A stretch of DNA of 64,000 nucleotides from Cladobotryum mycophilum (Eukaryota; Ascomycota; Sordariomycetes; Hypocreales; Hypocreaceae). The stretch lies in contig JAVFKD010000004.1 in NCBI GenBank assembly GCA_036429605.1, forward strand, positions 310,001 through 374,000, read 5' to 3'. The notes under the pieces are model-generated. The model had not been told where the DNA came from and made no database searches. It saw only the letters and a program-made list of their open reading frames with translations. Positions 41,590 to 52,500 of the stretch are shown here, piece by piece. The position numbers were made by a program, and so were the translations under genes. How positions within the stretch are numbered: the stretch's first letter is position 1; each line of letters starts with the position of its first letter.

Positions 41590-43167
41590 TTACAGAGCCT
41601 TCATAAGAAGCTTAATGCCATCTCGAGGCCGATGCACCACCCTCCACTCCTTCTTCAGCGCCTGGTCCGGCCATTCGGCATCTCTTTCAAAGCTGAATCT
41701 TGCCAAAAGACAGCAGAGCAACACTTTCATCTCGGTCTCTGCAAACTTTCTACCGATGCAACCGCGGGGTCCCTGCAGAAAAGTGAGGTAGGCCGCCGGA
41801 CACCAAGATCTCGGTAGGTGGTCCCAACGGTCTGGGTCAAAGGTATCTGCATCTTCGCCCCAATAAGACGACAAATGGTTAATCGCATTTGGTACCAGAA
41901 GCACCCAAGTACCCTTGGGGACATGGTGCCCGGCCAGCTTGCAGTCTTCCATACACTCTCTTATTGTCATTGGTACCGTGGGGAGGTAGCGGAGTGACTC
42001 TTGGCACACCTTGTTGAGATACGGCAGACTCTCCAGGTTATAGTTGGCGAGTTCTTCTGCATCGAGCTCGGGCAGGTTTGGCAGCGCTCCAAGAATCTCG
42101 CATCGCAGTCTGTTCTGGATATCAGGATGTTTGGCTAGAAGATCCAAGGTCCAAGCGACGGCCGTGGAAGTCGATTCATGACCCACCGCCAAGAACATCA
42201 TCACCTGATCCTCAATGGATGTAATCGACATCATATCCCGCTCTTTAAGCTCTTCGCTATACCTCAATGCACGCTCCAGGATACTTTTCTCACCAGACTT
42301 CAGTCGGTTGGATACGATGTAATGCACAACAACCTTGATATCTTGTCGAACTTTTGTCAGAGTGCGATTGATCTCGACTGGCAAATACCGTACCTGTGGT
42401 GATAGGATCCGCCAAAGCAGGATGATATTGGACACGAGGTCGAACTTAAATAGTGAAGAATAGGCTTCAGCCAGTGGCTCTCCAGGATTCCTCAGAGAAT
42501 CCACGTCATATCCAAAAGCCGCTTTTCCAATAATGTCCAATGTTGCTCGATTTAGTAATGGGGATATGAGGACTGACTGCGTGCGGTCAGGAGACGTATT
42601 TGTAGTCAATAAATGACAGAGTGTAAGCCCTTTCTCCCAAAAGATGTGTTCAAGCTCTCTGATTGAGGAGTGAGAAAAGGCTGGTGTGAGTGTCTTGCGC
42701 TGTCGGGCATGTTCATCTCCATCAACAAATAGCAGTCCATTTCCCAGCACGTTTCTCATACCTATTGATATACTTGCAGGCTTCTGATACCGATAAGGGT
42801 TTGTGGTGGTCATCTCTCTAATGGAATCAAGATCTGTTACAGAAAGAGTCTCAAATCCAAAGGGGCTGAAGAAACGAATAACATTTCCATATTTCCGATG
42901 CCATTCTCGCTCCCATAGACCTCTCTCACGTCGGAAGCGCTCAATAGTGTGACCCCATAGAGGACAACCCGGGATCGTAGGTATATGACGCAGCGGGGAC
43001 AGATAAAATGGGTAGATAAAGGAACGATAGACTACCCAAGAAATACCAACGACAAATAAAGCCAGTAGAGAAGTTTGACGTAAAGATAGATCAGTGAGTC
43101 GGTTAAGAAAGTACGAGAAACAGGTGCCCATGAGGAGAGCAGTGACAAATGTGAGATTGTGAGGCAT
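41590..43167 (-). CDS. Cytochrome P450 monooxygenase
   Basis: A single exon of 525 aa. Hydrophobic N-terminal segments (about residues 5-20 and 34-52) anchor it in the ER membrane, followed by a Pro-rich hinge (IPTIPGCPLWG). The I-helix has AVGHESTSTAVAW, the K-helix ESLRYLPT (ExxR), and the meander FDPDRWDHLP. The heme-binding loop FLQGPRGCIGRKFAETE has the Cys thiolate ligand. The family is resolvable only as a microsomal class II fungal P450 with CYP4/CYP52-like features; the substrate is unknown. It is intron-free, unlike most neighbours. Two HD-domain genes lie upstream; a biosynthetic link is conjecture. Confidence 0.93.
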   Translation of the reverse strand: MPHNLTFVTALLMGTCFSYFLNRLTDLSLRQTSLLALFVVGISWVVYRSFIYPFYLSPLRHIPTIPGCPLWGHTIERFRRERGLWEREWHRKYGNVIRFFSPFGFETLSVTDLDSIREMTTTNPYRYQKPASISIGMRNVLGNGLLFVDGDEHARQRKTLTPAFSHSSIRELEHIFWEKGLTLCHLLTTNTSPDRTQSVLISPLLNRATLDIIGKAAFGYDVDSLRNPGEPLAEAYSSLFKFDLVSNIILLWRILSPQVRYLPVEINRTLTKVRQDIKVVVHYIVSNRLKSGEKSILERALRYSEELKERDMMSITSIEDQVMMFLAVGHESTSTAVAWTLDLLAKHPDIQNRLRCEILGALPNLPELDAEELANYNLESLPYLNKVCQESLRYLPTVPMTIRECMEDCKLAGHHVPKGTWVLLVPNAINHLSSYWGEDADTFDPDRWDHLPRSWCPAAYLTFLQGPRGCIGRKFAETEMKVLLCCLLARFSFERDAEWPDQALKKEWRVVHRPRDGIKLLMKAL

Positions 43168-44025
43168 CTTAAAACCACTCCAAGTATCGTTTATAGGTCA
43201 GATCTCAAGAATGAAGATATTGACTCCTGGATGGATGCGTTTTCTTCTTTGGGAGCTAATATCAAGAGGCCATAGTCGAGTCCAAGAAAATGCAAATGTA
43301 AATGCACACTCCACAAGAGCTTGGGTGCGTTCTGAAATATGTACTACGCTAAATGAGACATATTACGAGAGCGTGCAGACGGCACGACCAGGCCTAGACA
43401 CAGTAAAATTATGACATCTTCATGACACTGTCCAACTAGACTTGATCAAGGTCTTAATGCCACTCCGTACTCCGCAGTGTCAATGACAAGCAAGGGTCTT
43501 GATCATTGCGATTGCGGAGAATCCCTGTTTCCAACATGCCACTCTCTCCTTTTAAGACAAGCTGGTCCAAGTACCCGGAGACGCTCGTGTCGCATTATCT
43601 TGGGAAGCAAATTTTTGTTATTAAAGTATAAGCTACACAATATGACATCTCTGACGGAAATAATCTCCTTCCGGGGTATTTAAATCATCCCCCGTGGCAT
43701 CTTGTGGAATCACTAAATCTCATGTGTCCGTGTCAACACTGTATTGGTCATTTGATATGATTTTTAACGCCACGGCTGAATATTATGAGTCGTACTCCTT
43801 GTTTTGGGTGAAACAAGCATTGGAGGATTATCCTCAGGCGGAGTTGATGATTGGATACAATTTCACCGCCGTCGATCACGGCCATTTTGGTGAAAGGTTT
43901 GGGGTAACGATAATGGTCCACTACTTATGATAGAGCTGAATACTGGCTGTATTTAAACGTCTCTCTCCATTTGATACCTTAATCTGACAACTCGAATGTG
44001 CTGGCCGCTGTGCTTTTTAATGCCT
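43168..44025. other. Intergenic
   Basis: P450 promoter side. A + strand frame of 78 codons (43694-43930; FWVKQALEDYPQAELMIGYNF) is moderately protein-like but has no recognised relative. I do not call it a gene. Confidence 0.4.
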
Positions 44026-44855
44026 TTAAGGAAAGTTCAAGAACACGACATCAAAAAACCGCTTTCCCTTAGATTGGTAGCTTGAAACATAGTTGTCTCC
44101 CCAAGGCTGCATCCACGTATCTGCAAGTTTATCAATAAATATTCTCTGGTTTCATGTGATATTAACCCACCATATGTCGTAGATGGCTTCGACTGACAAA
44201 ACCAAAGGATAGTATTGTTCAGACCATCCCTCATGCCGTTGCTGGGAAACTCGGAGAGTACGGCAGAATACTCTTTCTGAGTGATGCCAAGAATGGGGCC
44301 CTGAAAATCGGAGGTAATTCCGTTACCTGTAGTTACAACCTCGAGCTCTTTGTAGTTGTAGATGCTAGGTTGGGTATGAAGAGCAATGGCGTCCCAAACA
44401 AGCTGTACTCTTCGTTCATCCCACTTTTTACCATGTTCGTTATTCCGGATGAATTCCCTGGCGGCAATTGCGCCGTCCACCTCGAATCTCTTATCATGAC
44501 TCACAAATGGCGAGCCGGGAGTTTGGTCCCAACCTAAGTCATGCAGAAGAGCAGCCACAGCATGCACCTCCAAGTCGACGGTGTTGCGGAGGGTCTCGTT
44601 GTGTTTGATAACAATGGCGCCAAACAGCCAGCTCCGCATGACATGCTTGTAGGTAAAGTCACTGCTGTGCTTGACAGCGTAGTCATGTGCATCGCGCACG
44701 ATTGGAGTATCGACAACTTCAACACCAGCAATCGTTCGTCGAGGCACTGTATGACGGAAAGCAAGGTCATTTTTTGCCGTAATTGAAGCCTGAGCTGGCC
44801 TAAGCGACAGAGCTAGCAGAAGCGAGAGAAGCTGTGCTACCTTAGGGAACACCAT
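44026..44855 (-). CDS. HD-domain protein, cyanamide hydratase-like, secreted
   Basis: Exons 44855-44171 and 44120-44026 give 259 aa. The donor is GTGGGT, and splicing restores TTYDTWMQPWGDNYV. The start at 44855 gives a signal peptide (MVFPKVAQLLSLLLALSLRPAQA); an upstream in-frame ATG at 44972 would add 39 residues before it. The HD domain has H-HD-D elements: HVMRSWLFG, ALLHDLGWD, HDKRFEVDG and a later DAIALHTQPS. It matches the cyanamide hydratase/Ddi2-like group, which hydrates small nitriles or isonitriles using a metal bound by the HD residues. Some relatives act in isocyanide metabolism. It is a paralogue of the gene at 46468. Confidence 0.85.
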
Positions 44856-46467
44856 TGTGATAAGAAATGTTGAGAGTTGGACAATATCTTCAAAGAGGTG
44901 GAAGGAAATGCTAGATTGTTTTGGGCAGGCCGCCGAGTGCTGAATAGGACAGAAATCTAACTTATATAACATATCATAATTATCGATTTGGAAAGCACCG
45001 GCGTGACACTTATTTCACGACGCTGTAAGCATCCCGCTTCGTTAGCCGTTCCACCGAAAATGACTGTTTTCATCTTGTTTAGTTATCAACTGCAGAACAA
45101 CGGAGCAAAAATTCCTCCGCATGGACTTAGATTCCGAAGGTGGTCGGATATGAAAGACACTTGGTCCAAGCTGCTCACCGGCATGAGATGAAAAAAAGAC
45201 ATCAGAAGGTGTAACTTAATGCGGAGAAAAGGACAAGTTGTTTTACACTCGCATAACCTCTTTAAGTAGCATATCAGTCCCTTTGCTTTTATAATTCTAT
45301 TTCTCACATTCGTGACGATATAACTCAGCCGCCCATTGTTTTCGTATTTTGCAGCTATACAATAGCATCTCGAAATGTTACGTCTAGCAACATGGCTTTT
45401 TAAAGCAGAATCATCTAATCGTCTTCGTGGCGGAGAGTTCCGCATTAGCAGAAGAGGTTAACATCATGACATCGTGAAATGTCATGGGGGACCTCTTACG
45501 CTTATCCTGCGTGATTTCTAATTGCCGCGTCCGCTCAACCCCGGTGCCCGTCGATTCCCGGCATTAACTTTATCTGCCCTCACCGCGCTGACGTGAATGA
45601 GGTCCGGTTCTAAACTCGATATGTGCGAAACAGTGCGAAGAAATAAAAAGATTTAGGCAACTACGGAAAGCTCTGTACTGCATGCACATTCCTTGAAAGT
45701 CGGCTCATGATCACTAAACACTAAAATTCAAGGTAGCAACACTTACTCCAGGAGAGTAGGATCATAGCGTTTAAATCTTAGATTCCGCTCGTTATCATAA
45801 CACCGGGGCAAGTAACTTCCGGGAGGCTTACCACATTCGAGAGAATATGTCTTTGGAAAGAGGATGAATAGTGGCCAAAGCAACAGAACAAAGCTCTCTT
45901 TTGGCCAGAAACTCCAGTTACGGAAAGATGGACACATTATCCTGTCAATCAAATTGCTCTAAACGTCTCTTCCCGCGGTCAAGACGGTGCGGTAATACAT
46001 GGGTGGCCTCGCAGCGGGGAATCTTGTCACCCCGCATCCATACAAGGCCGAAACCTCTCGGATATATTTTGCTGCCATGTGCTATTGGCCATCGTCGTAC
46101 GCAACCCACCGCTCATCCGAAGATGAGACAGACAGCCATTTGCGCGGCAAGTCAAGTGTAATGTCCGGGTGTCGTCGGATACACCCAAAGTCTTTCCTCG
46201 CATTCCACTGAGGAGGAGGAAATAGAATGGTTTGTAAGCCATAGACAATCATATAAACGAGAGAAACATAGTACAGAAATGTGGAGAAGCTAATGCCAGC
46301 CCAGTTGATAAATACCTGGGCCGAGTAATGAAGTATCTCCTACGTTCTATATATAATGGTAGCATGTCATCACATCTGACACAATCACTAATATCTAACC
46401 ACTCAACTTTTTAACCTTCCTTCTTGCGGCTTCCGTCTTCAATTCTTTTTCATTATCACCGCCCACC
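44856..46467. other. Divergent spacer between the two HD genes
   Basis: No supported gene in 1.6 kb. Frames at 45871-46248 are short and overlap on both strands. Holds the promoters of both HD genes. Confidence 0.45.
46348..46356 (+). promoter_or_regulatory. TATA box of the cytosolic HD gene
   Basis: TATATATAA, 112 bp upstream of the ATG at 46468, followed by a pyrimidine-rich leader and ACCATGG start context. Confidence 0.45.
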
Positions 46468-47277
46468 ATGGACAGTCAACGCGGAGAGTTGATACTTCCA
46501 GACATACCGCAATTGGGGCTTGTCGTACCATCCGCGGCTCTAGCTACCAAAACCGCCTCTTTTGTGAAGAAGCACTGCGACACAATGACCTACAATCATG
46601 TAGCTCGCTCAGCTTATTGGGCTTTGATAATAGCCCGGAAGCTCCCACAATTTGCGAATGCAGACCTGAGTCTTGTCTTCGTCAGCTGTATGCTCCACGA
46701 CATGGGATGGGCCGCGACCAAGCAGCTCCTATCCCAAGACAAACGCTTCGAAGTCGATGGTGCAAACATCGCTAAAGAATTCCTCAAGGATCATACCGGA
46801 TCGGAGGTTCAGGACAATGAGACTACTGATGTATGGGACCCAGCAAGAATACAACAGGCTTGGGATGCAATCGCATTACACACGACACCGTCCATTGCAC
46901 TGCACGCCACAGCTGAAGTAGCTCTTACAAACTTGGGAATCACAGCTGATTTCTTCGGTCCTAATCTCGTCCCGGGCCTCGGATCAAAACTAATTACGAG
47001 GGAAGAGTATCGAGCGGTGACAAAACTATTTCCGCGCAGTGGATTTACATATGAAGGCCTGAAGCAGACAATGTGTGAAATCTGCAGGACGAAGCCAAAT
47101 ACTACGTACGATAATTTTGTGGGAGACTTTGGAGTTCGGTTTGGCATCGATAGGGAAGGATCTGGCAAAGATGAATTCGTCGAGGAGGTGGAGAAGGCGC
47201 GTTTCGTGAACTTTTCTAAGCTCGCGTTGGATGCTCTGGAAGTTCTTGACGAGGAAATTTCAGGAGATAATAAGTAA
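46468..47277 (+). CDS. HD-domain protein, cyanamide hydratase-like, cytosolic
   Basis: A single exon of 269 aa with no signal peptide (starts MDSQRGELILPDIPQLG). HD-domain elements are YNHVARSAYWALI, CMLHDMGWA, QDKRFEVDGANIAKEF and DAIALHTTPSIALH. The C-terminal part has TTYDNFVGDFGVRFG. This is the same family as yeast Ddi2/Ddi3 and fungal cyanamide hydratase. The metal-binding His and the His-Asp pair are present. The two copies in this window face away from each other and differ mainly by the secretion signal and an intron, suggesting duplication with re-targeting. Confidence 0.9.
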   Translation: MDSQRGELILPDIPQLGLVVPSAALATKTASFVKKHCDTMTYNHVARSAYWALIIARKLPQFANADLSLVFVSCMLHDMGWAATKQLLSQDKRFEVDGANIAKEFLKDHTGSEVQDNETTDVWDPARIQQAWDAIALHTTPSIALHATAEVALTNLGITADFFGPNLVPGLGSKLITREEYRAVTKLFPRSGFTYEGLKQTMCEICRTKPNTTYDNFVGDFGVRFGIDREGSGKDEFVEEVEKARFVNFSKLALDALEVLDEEISGDNK

Positions 47278-47820
47278 ATAGCACAGTGCTCTATGTAGTC
47301 TTTAGTACCCCAGTACTACTATCCGTAGTGTGATTATTCTTTTTGTTAATAGACCTATTTATACTCCGTAATTAAGTTACATAAGGGCTTAGTATTGCAC
47401 TAGTAAATTATAAAATAGCTAATAATATGTTAACAAGGTTATTAATTATAATAAAAAAAACTATATAAAAAACGTAAAAAACCTTAAGCTTATTAATATA
47501 TATTCAGAGTACGATTGCCAGGGTGATTCCCACCCCATTGATGAGGGGGTGCATTGCCACTCCCTTCACGCTGTATACATTGATTCTGGATCTAATGATA
47601 GCTTTAGCTCATAGAGTCTCCATGTTAGCTAAAACACAGTATTGGGTAGATTCTCAGTCACTTCATGAAGATACCCTCGACAACTTTGGCCATCAATCTG
47701 GCACGTGAAAGAGCCATCATACTCGTTAATACCATGAAACTCGTTCAATTTTCTACTTGTCTACTCGAATCCATAGACTAGATACAATTGTCAAACGCTC
47801 GACCGAGACTTACGACTCCT
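47278..47820. other. AT-rich intergenic stretch
   Basis: 47300-47515 is strongly AT-rich (TTAATTATAATAAAA, TATATAAAAAACG), unlike its neighbours. That could be a RIP-mutated repeat relic or a matrix-type spacer. No gene. Confidence 0.5.
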
Positions 47821-48782
47821 CTACGTCTCTACAGCTGACAACACCAAATTATGCGGACTCTTGGCAGTAAGTGCAGTCATAGTTTTCCCGGTTGCTACAT
47901 CAATGCTCGAGCCCCCAATTAAATCATTCTTTACTTTGCTAACGAGTTCAGCAGTCGATATAGCACCAATCCGGATAACGTCGACGATGAGCCTAGGTAC
48001 ACCGTGCTGGATCACGCCGCGCCGAATCTCTTCTGCATAATAAACATTTGTAAGCACATCCTCTTCCTTTTGGGATATTGTCGTTTGTATTGGATTGCCT
48101 TTGGGTAGTATGTGATTTACTCTTAATAGCCGAGGTCTTCCCTTTGAACAATCTGATGTTGTGTTTCTGTAAACTAGAATCAGGGTATTTCGTTGTTAGT
48201 CCGATCGGATGGCCTAAACTTTCAATGATGTGATAGTTGCTGTCGCTTGCACTGCTGCATTGATAGTATTTCTCGTAGCCTATAAGTATGGAAATGGGAA
48301 CCCATCAACCCATGTACGTCAATCCAGACAAGACAGGAGATATAAACTTACCTTCTTCCGCTCCTGTAGAACTAATAGGTTCTAGATTGATCTTCTTGGC
48401 TTCTACGCCTGAGTTCCGAAGCAGATCGCGGATGACTTGATCATCCTCTTTTAGTTTCATGGCCTGTTAGTGATATTGGCACAGAATGACCATCTCCCCT
48501 GAATCAATATTTGACTCACTATATATGACAAGACCGCGCTCAAATCGTGACTCCCCTGAGTACTGTATCAAGAAGAACAGATCGATGTAGCCAATAAGTC
48601 GAATCTTGCCGGGCCATCGCTGCTCATCGATCAGAATATCCCACGGGTGAATATCGCTGCATTTGACACCGTTGAGCATGTTACCAGTAGTCAGGATCTA
48701 TCTTCACGTACTAGTCGCATTCTATAATTTTATCATGGACGGTTCGGTTGAAGTTGAGGAGCACGCGGTGATACGATGCCAT
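47821..48782 (-). pseudogene. Broken multi-exon gene of unknown family
   Basis: A likely start (MASYHRVLLNFNRTVHDKI) at 48782, then an intron at about 48713 (GTACGT ... TGCAG), continues to DIHPWDILIDEQRWPGK and LIGYIDLFFLIQYSGES. A second segment MKLKEDDQVIRDLLRNSGVEAKK (48465 downwards) is separated by GTGAGT...CTAACAG, but the phases do not join. A third intron with GTAAGT...TATAG joins correctly to YEKYYQCSSASDSNYHIIE. A further frame change near 48182 leads to ILVYRNTTSDCSKGRPR and the last frame (to 47821, ending LVLSAVET). The composition is clearly protein-like, yet two breaks remain. No family recognised. Either a decayed gene or one with splice forms I misread. Confidence 0.4.
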
Positions 48783-49561
48783 TGCTTCGAGGAGTCTCAG
48801 AAAATGATATTCAGAACAGTAATGTCGCTTCTGTTGAAGTTTGGATAGTAATAGGTGAAGACAAAATGAACTTTGGGACACCTAATGCCTGTGATGAGTG
48901 ATTTAGTAGAGAACGGCTGCGAGGAGATGGCGGTAGATGGCATATAGCATCATGCATGTGGTCTGCACGGGACAGTGATCGGGCACTTAATAGATACCCA
49001 AGGTGCGTCTTTCGTTAACATTCACAGCCAATCGGCATTTACACGTGCATAATATTCGTTATCTCTGGGATCGAGTTACTAATGCTTAGGCAGAAGTGCA
49101 GATATACATGCACAAACTATTGGTTGCGCCCAACATGCGGAGACATCATAGTCAATAAAGACCAATGAAATGTATGTTTCGGTGAAAAGCTGTCATCCTA
49201 GAGCCGAAAATACGAGCCTTACTATATACCGTCTAATCTGAGAGCGCGGGGGAGATGTGTTACATTTCATGGATTGATGCTATGGAAAAATGCCCAAGTA
49301 TGGGGCATATGCCTTTGTGTTGGTACTCAAGTGAGAATCGTTGAGGGAAAAGTGAAGCTCAAGTTGGAGATTTGAGTGCGTTTAAAGTGCCTCTCCAAGT
49401 AAATTTTCTCTCGATGAGCTATATATAACAAATATATCGCCCTATCATTTCTCTTCAATTAAATTACATCTTCATACTGCTTACCTACCTTTGCACCTCA
49501 TTGACCTTTACCAAAAATCAACTGCGTTACTCCCTACATTATAACATCACATTTATACAAA
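48783..49561. other. Divergent spacer upstream of the giant HET-like gene
   Basis: No gene. A pyrimidine-rich leader and AT-rich boxes (TATATATAAC near 49421) precede the ATG at 49562, whose context is CAAAATGG. Confidence 0.45.
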
Positions 49562-52500
49562 ATGGCAGAGGCTTCCGAAAAACAGGAGGAGGACTCGTCG
49601 CTTGTCGTAAAAGCTATTTCGGCAACATTCAATGCGATAGGTGTCGGTCAGGAGAAGCTTAGGGCCACAATTACCTCGAAGCTCGTCCCCGAATACAAAC
49701 CCAGCTTTTACGAAAAAAGGAATGATGGGAACGTCGCCGAAATTCAGGACATTGAGCTCTTGGGACTATCTGAACTACCAAAGGGACAGAGCCTTTTCCG
49801 CATGATTGATATTGACACTCTTAATCTCGTCGACTACCCCGACTCGTCTGCACCATACTGTATGCTATCGCATCGGTGGAAGGACCCCGAGATCCTGCTT
49901 GGTCATTTGCACGATGCCAAGAAGATATATCCAGATTTGACTCATGTCGAAGCTGTCATGGAATGGTGCAAGAAAAATGTTAGGGACAAGAGCAAGGAGA
50001 TCAATACCTGTGCCAATAAGCTCAGTGGGTGTGCAGGTCTGTCAAAGGGCGGATGTTACGTCCATGCCCTTCTGCAGAAGCATTTTATTGGGAAGAATAT
50101 TCTGAAAAGTCTTGGGAAGACTAATGCAAAAAGGGAAGAGGCCACAATCAATTTTCAGTTTGCACAGATGGAGAGCAAGATCTTCGGTGGTCTCATCAGC
50201 AAAATGACAGATGACATTGGTGGAAATGCAGGCCAAACCTTGTCAAACGATCAATCCGAAGGCCACACCATGATCAACGAATCACTGAAAGAGGCCCAAG
50301 AAGATTTAAATAACGCCGAAAATGAAGTGTTTGATGCAGAATTGGAAAAGGAAGAGGCCTTGTCTGATGTGCAGTTCTTTGATGAACACAAGGAGCTTCG
50401 CGACAAGGTAGATGGTCTGGTCAGTTGCCTACGGTTATGGAGATCCGCCGTCAAGATCGAGAAATCCATTCTCAAAGCCAAGGAGATCTTTGATCGCGAC
50501 CAGGAACTGTCCAGAAAGAATCAGAAGCGCTACGTGTGGCTCGACACATGCTGCATAAACAAGCTGAACCATGGTGAGCTTTCTGAATCGTTGTCGCTCA
50601 TGGGCGACTGGTATGCCCAATCCACATTCACGCTTGTGCATTTGGACAACCCTGAAAATGAAGGTGATATCGTTGATCACTGGATTGAGTTTTTACCACC
50701 AGATGAGAGGCTGGAAAAGATCGGAGATACTTCTTATAAAACGCGGAGCCCGATCAAGAGCTACGACACAATCTTGGAAAATGAAATCGAATGGTCTACA
50801 AGAGGGTGGACACTCCAGGAGCTCGTCATGAGCAAGATGACCTACTACGTCAACTCGGATTGGGAGTCATTAACTCGACCTGTCGAACGTCTTGGTCGAG
50901 TTTACCATTTGATCCCATACATTGACATATATATTCGCCCATTCGATCTTCACCCGCCTGCCGACAACTCGGAGCTGCAATCACTCAACGCCCTCTTATT
51001 AAAACCTGGTACAATACCCTGGAGTCAGGCGATGGCAATGCAATTTCCTCCGATTAATCAAGGTCCACCGTCCGAGCAAGTTGCAAATGCGCTCCGTCTC
51101 ATCAAAGCACTTGAATCAATAGGATTTCAGTTCCCCAATGACATGGCCCTTGAGACTGCCAAATTTGAGATGGCTCGAGCCGTCTTTTTTGCCACCAAAG
51201 GCATATTTGACAGCTTTGAGAAAACGCAGAATTCCACGAAGGGACAGAACTCGCAAGAAAATGGCAATAATAGACTATTTGGAGTTACCGGCGCACAACC
51301 ACATGCAGGTGATAACCAGGCACCACCGGAAACCGGAAAACAACAGCACCCTGCAAACAAATCTCAACAGTCACAAGGGAGCAAGAGCCAGAAAGAACCT
51401 GAGTCAGAAGACAACAAGAGAGCTGTCTTCTGGAAGAAAAGGGAACTTGAGAGAGCAATAGAGCGTGCAAAGAAGAACAGCTTTTTCTTAGAGTTACACG
51501 ACTGCTTCCCAAAGCTCCAGGATCTCTATCCGATCAACACAGACCAAACACCCGAAGAGAAAACAAAGGCCATATCAAAGACCTTTCAGTACATGTTGAG
51601 TTTGTTGGTGAGGGAGGCCAAGACGCCTGTTGAAGCGGATCGCGAGTATATCGCCAAGTTCGGGAAAGTCGAGCTTCTAGGTTCCTGGATAAAGGGAACA
51701 CAGAGGCACGGATTTACTGCACAGGAGGTCATGGCCTTATCATGCAGTAGAGCGATAACAAAGTCCGTGGATCGGGCATACTCTCTGATGGGTATTTTAG
51801 GCGTTCGATTTGAAACGTTTAACGCTGAAGGGTCCGTGAAAGCCCTATGTCGACTTCTGGATCAGGTGGTCATTACTCACAACGATGTCTCTGTTTTCAA
51901 TTGGACTGGTTGTGATAAGGGATGCATGATACGCGGCCGCTCCATGTATCCTTCATCTCACGAGGCATATACGAATGAAGAAGACCGCAGTCGTCGCAAC
52001 AACCTAGTGTTGTCTGCAAAGGTCCGGGACGAGGTGAAGGCAATCACTGACTCGTATTTTAATATCATGTCCCTTTTGCGACAGGCAATCAAGCTTATCA
52101 AAACTCGCCGTGCACAGAGAGAACAGCTTGAATGGATTGAGTACATTGCCACCATTGCTGGTCAGCTCAGCCTCAAGCAAATCAGAAGTTGTGTCACCAT
52201 TGAGAGGGTCGATAGTTCGGAAACGGTTGAAGAAAATTTGTTGGACTACCAGATTCGGATGATTCAAACCATGATTCAATATGCCATGGCATATGGCAAG
52301 AAAACATCGAAGCTAGATACCATGCCATCATATGATGAGAACAAACGAGCGATCAATAACACCAACTCAACATCTAATCCTAGCTTAGCAAACACCAACC
52401 CTTCTCCAGTTTCATATGACGATGCTGGATTCACATCTGACTCCGATGTCAGGACTGTAGAACCTGCAAGTCCATCCCTCTCTACAGCACCTACTTTGGT

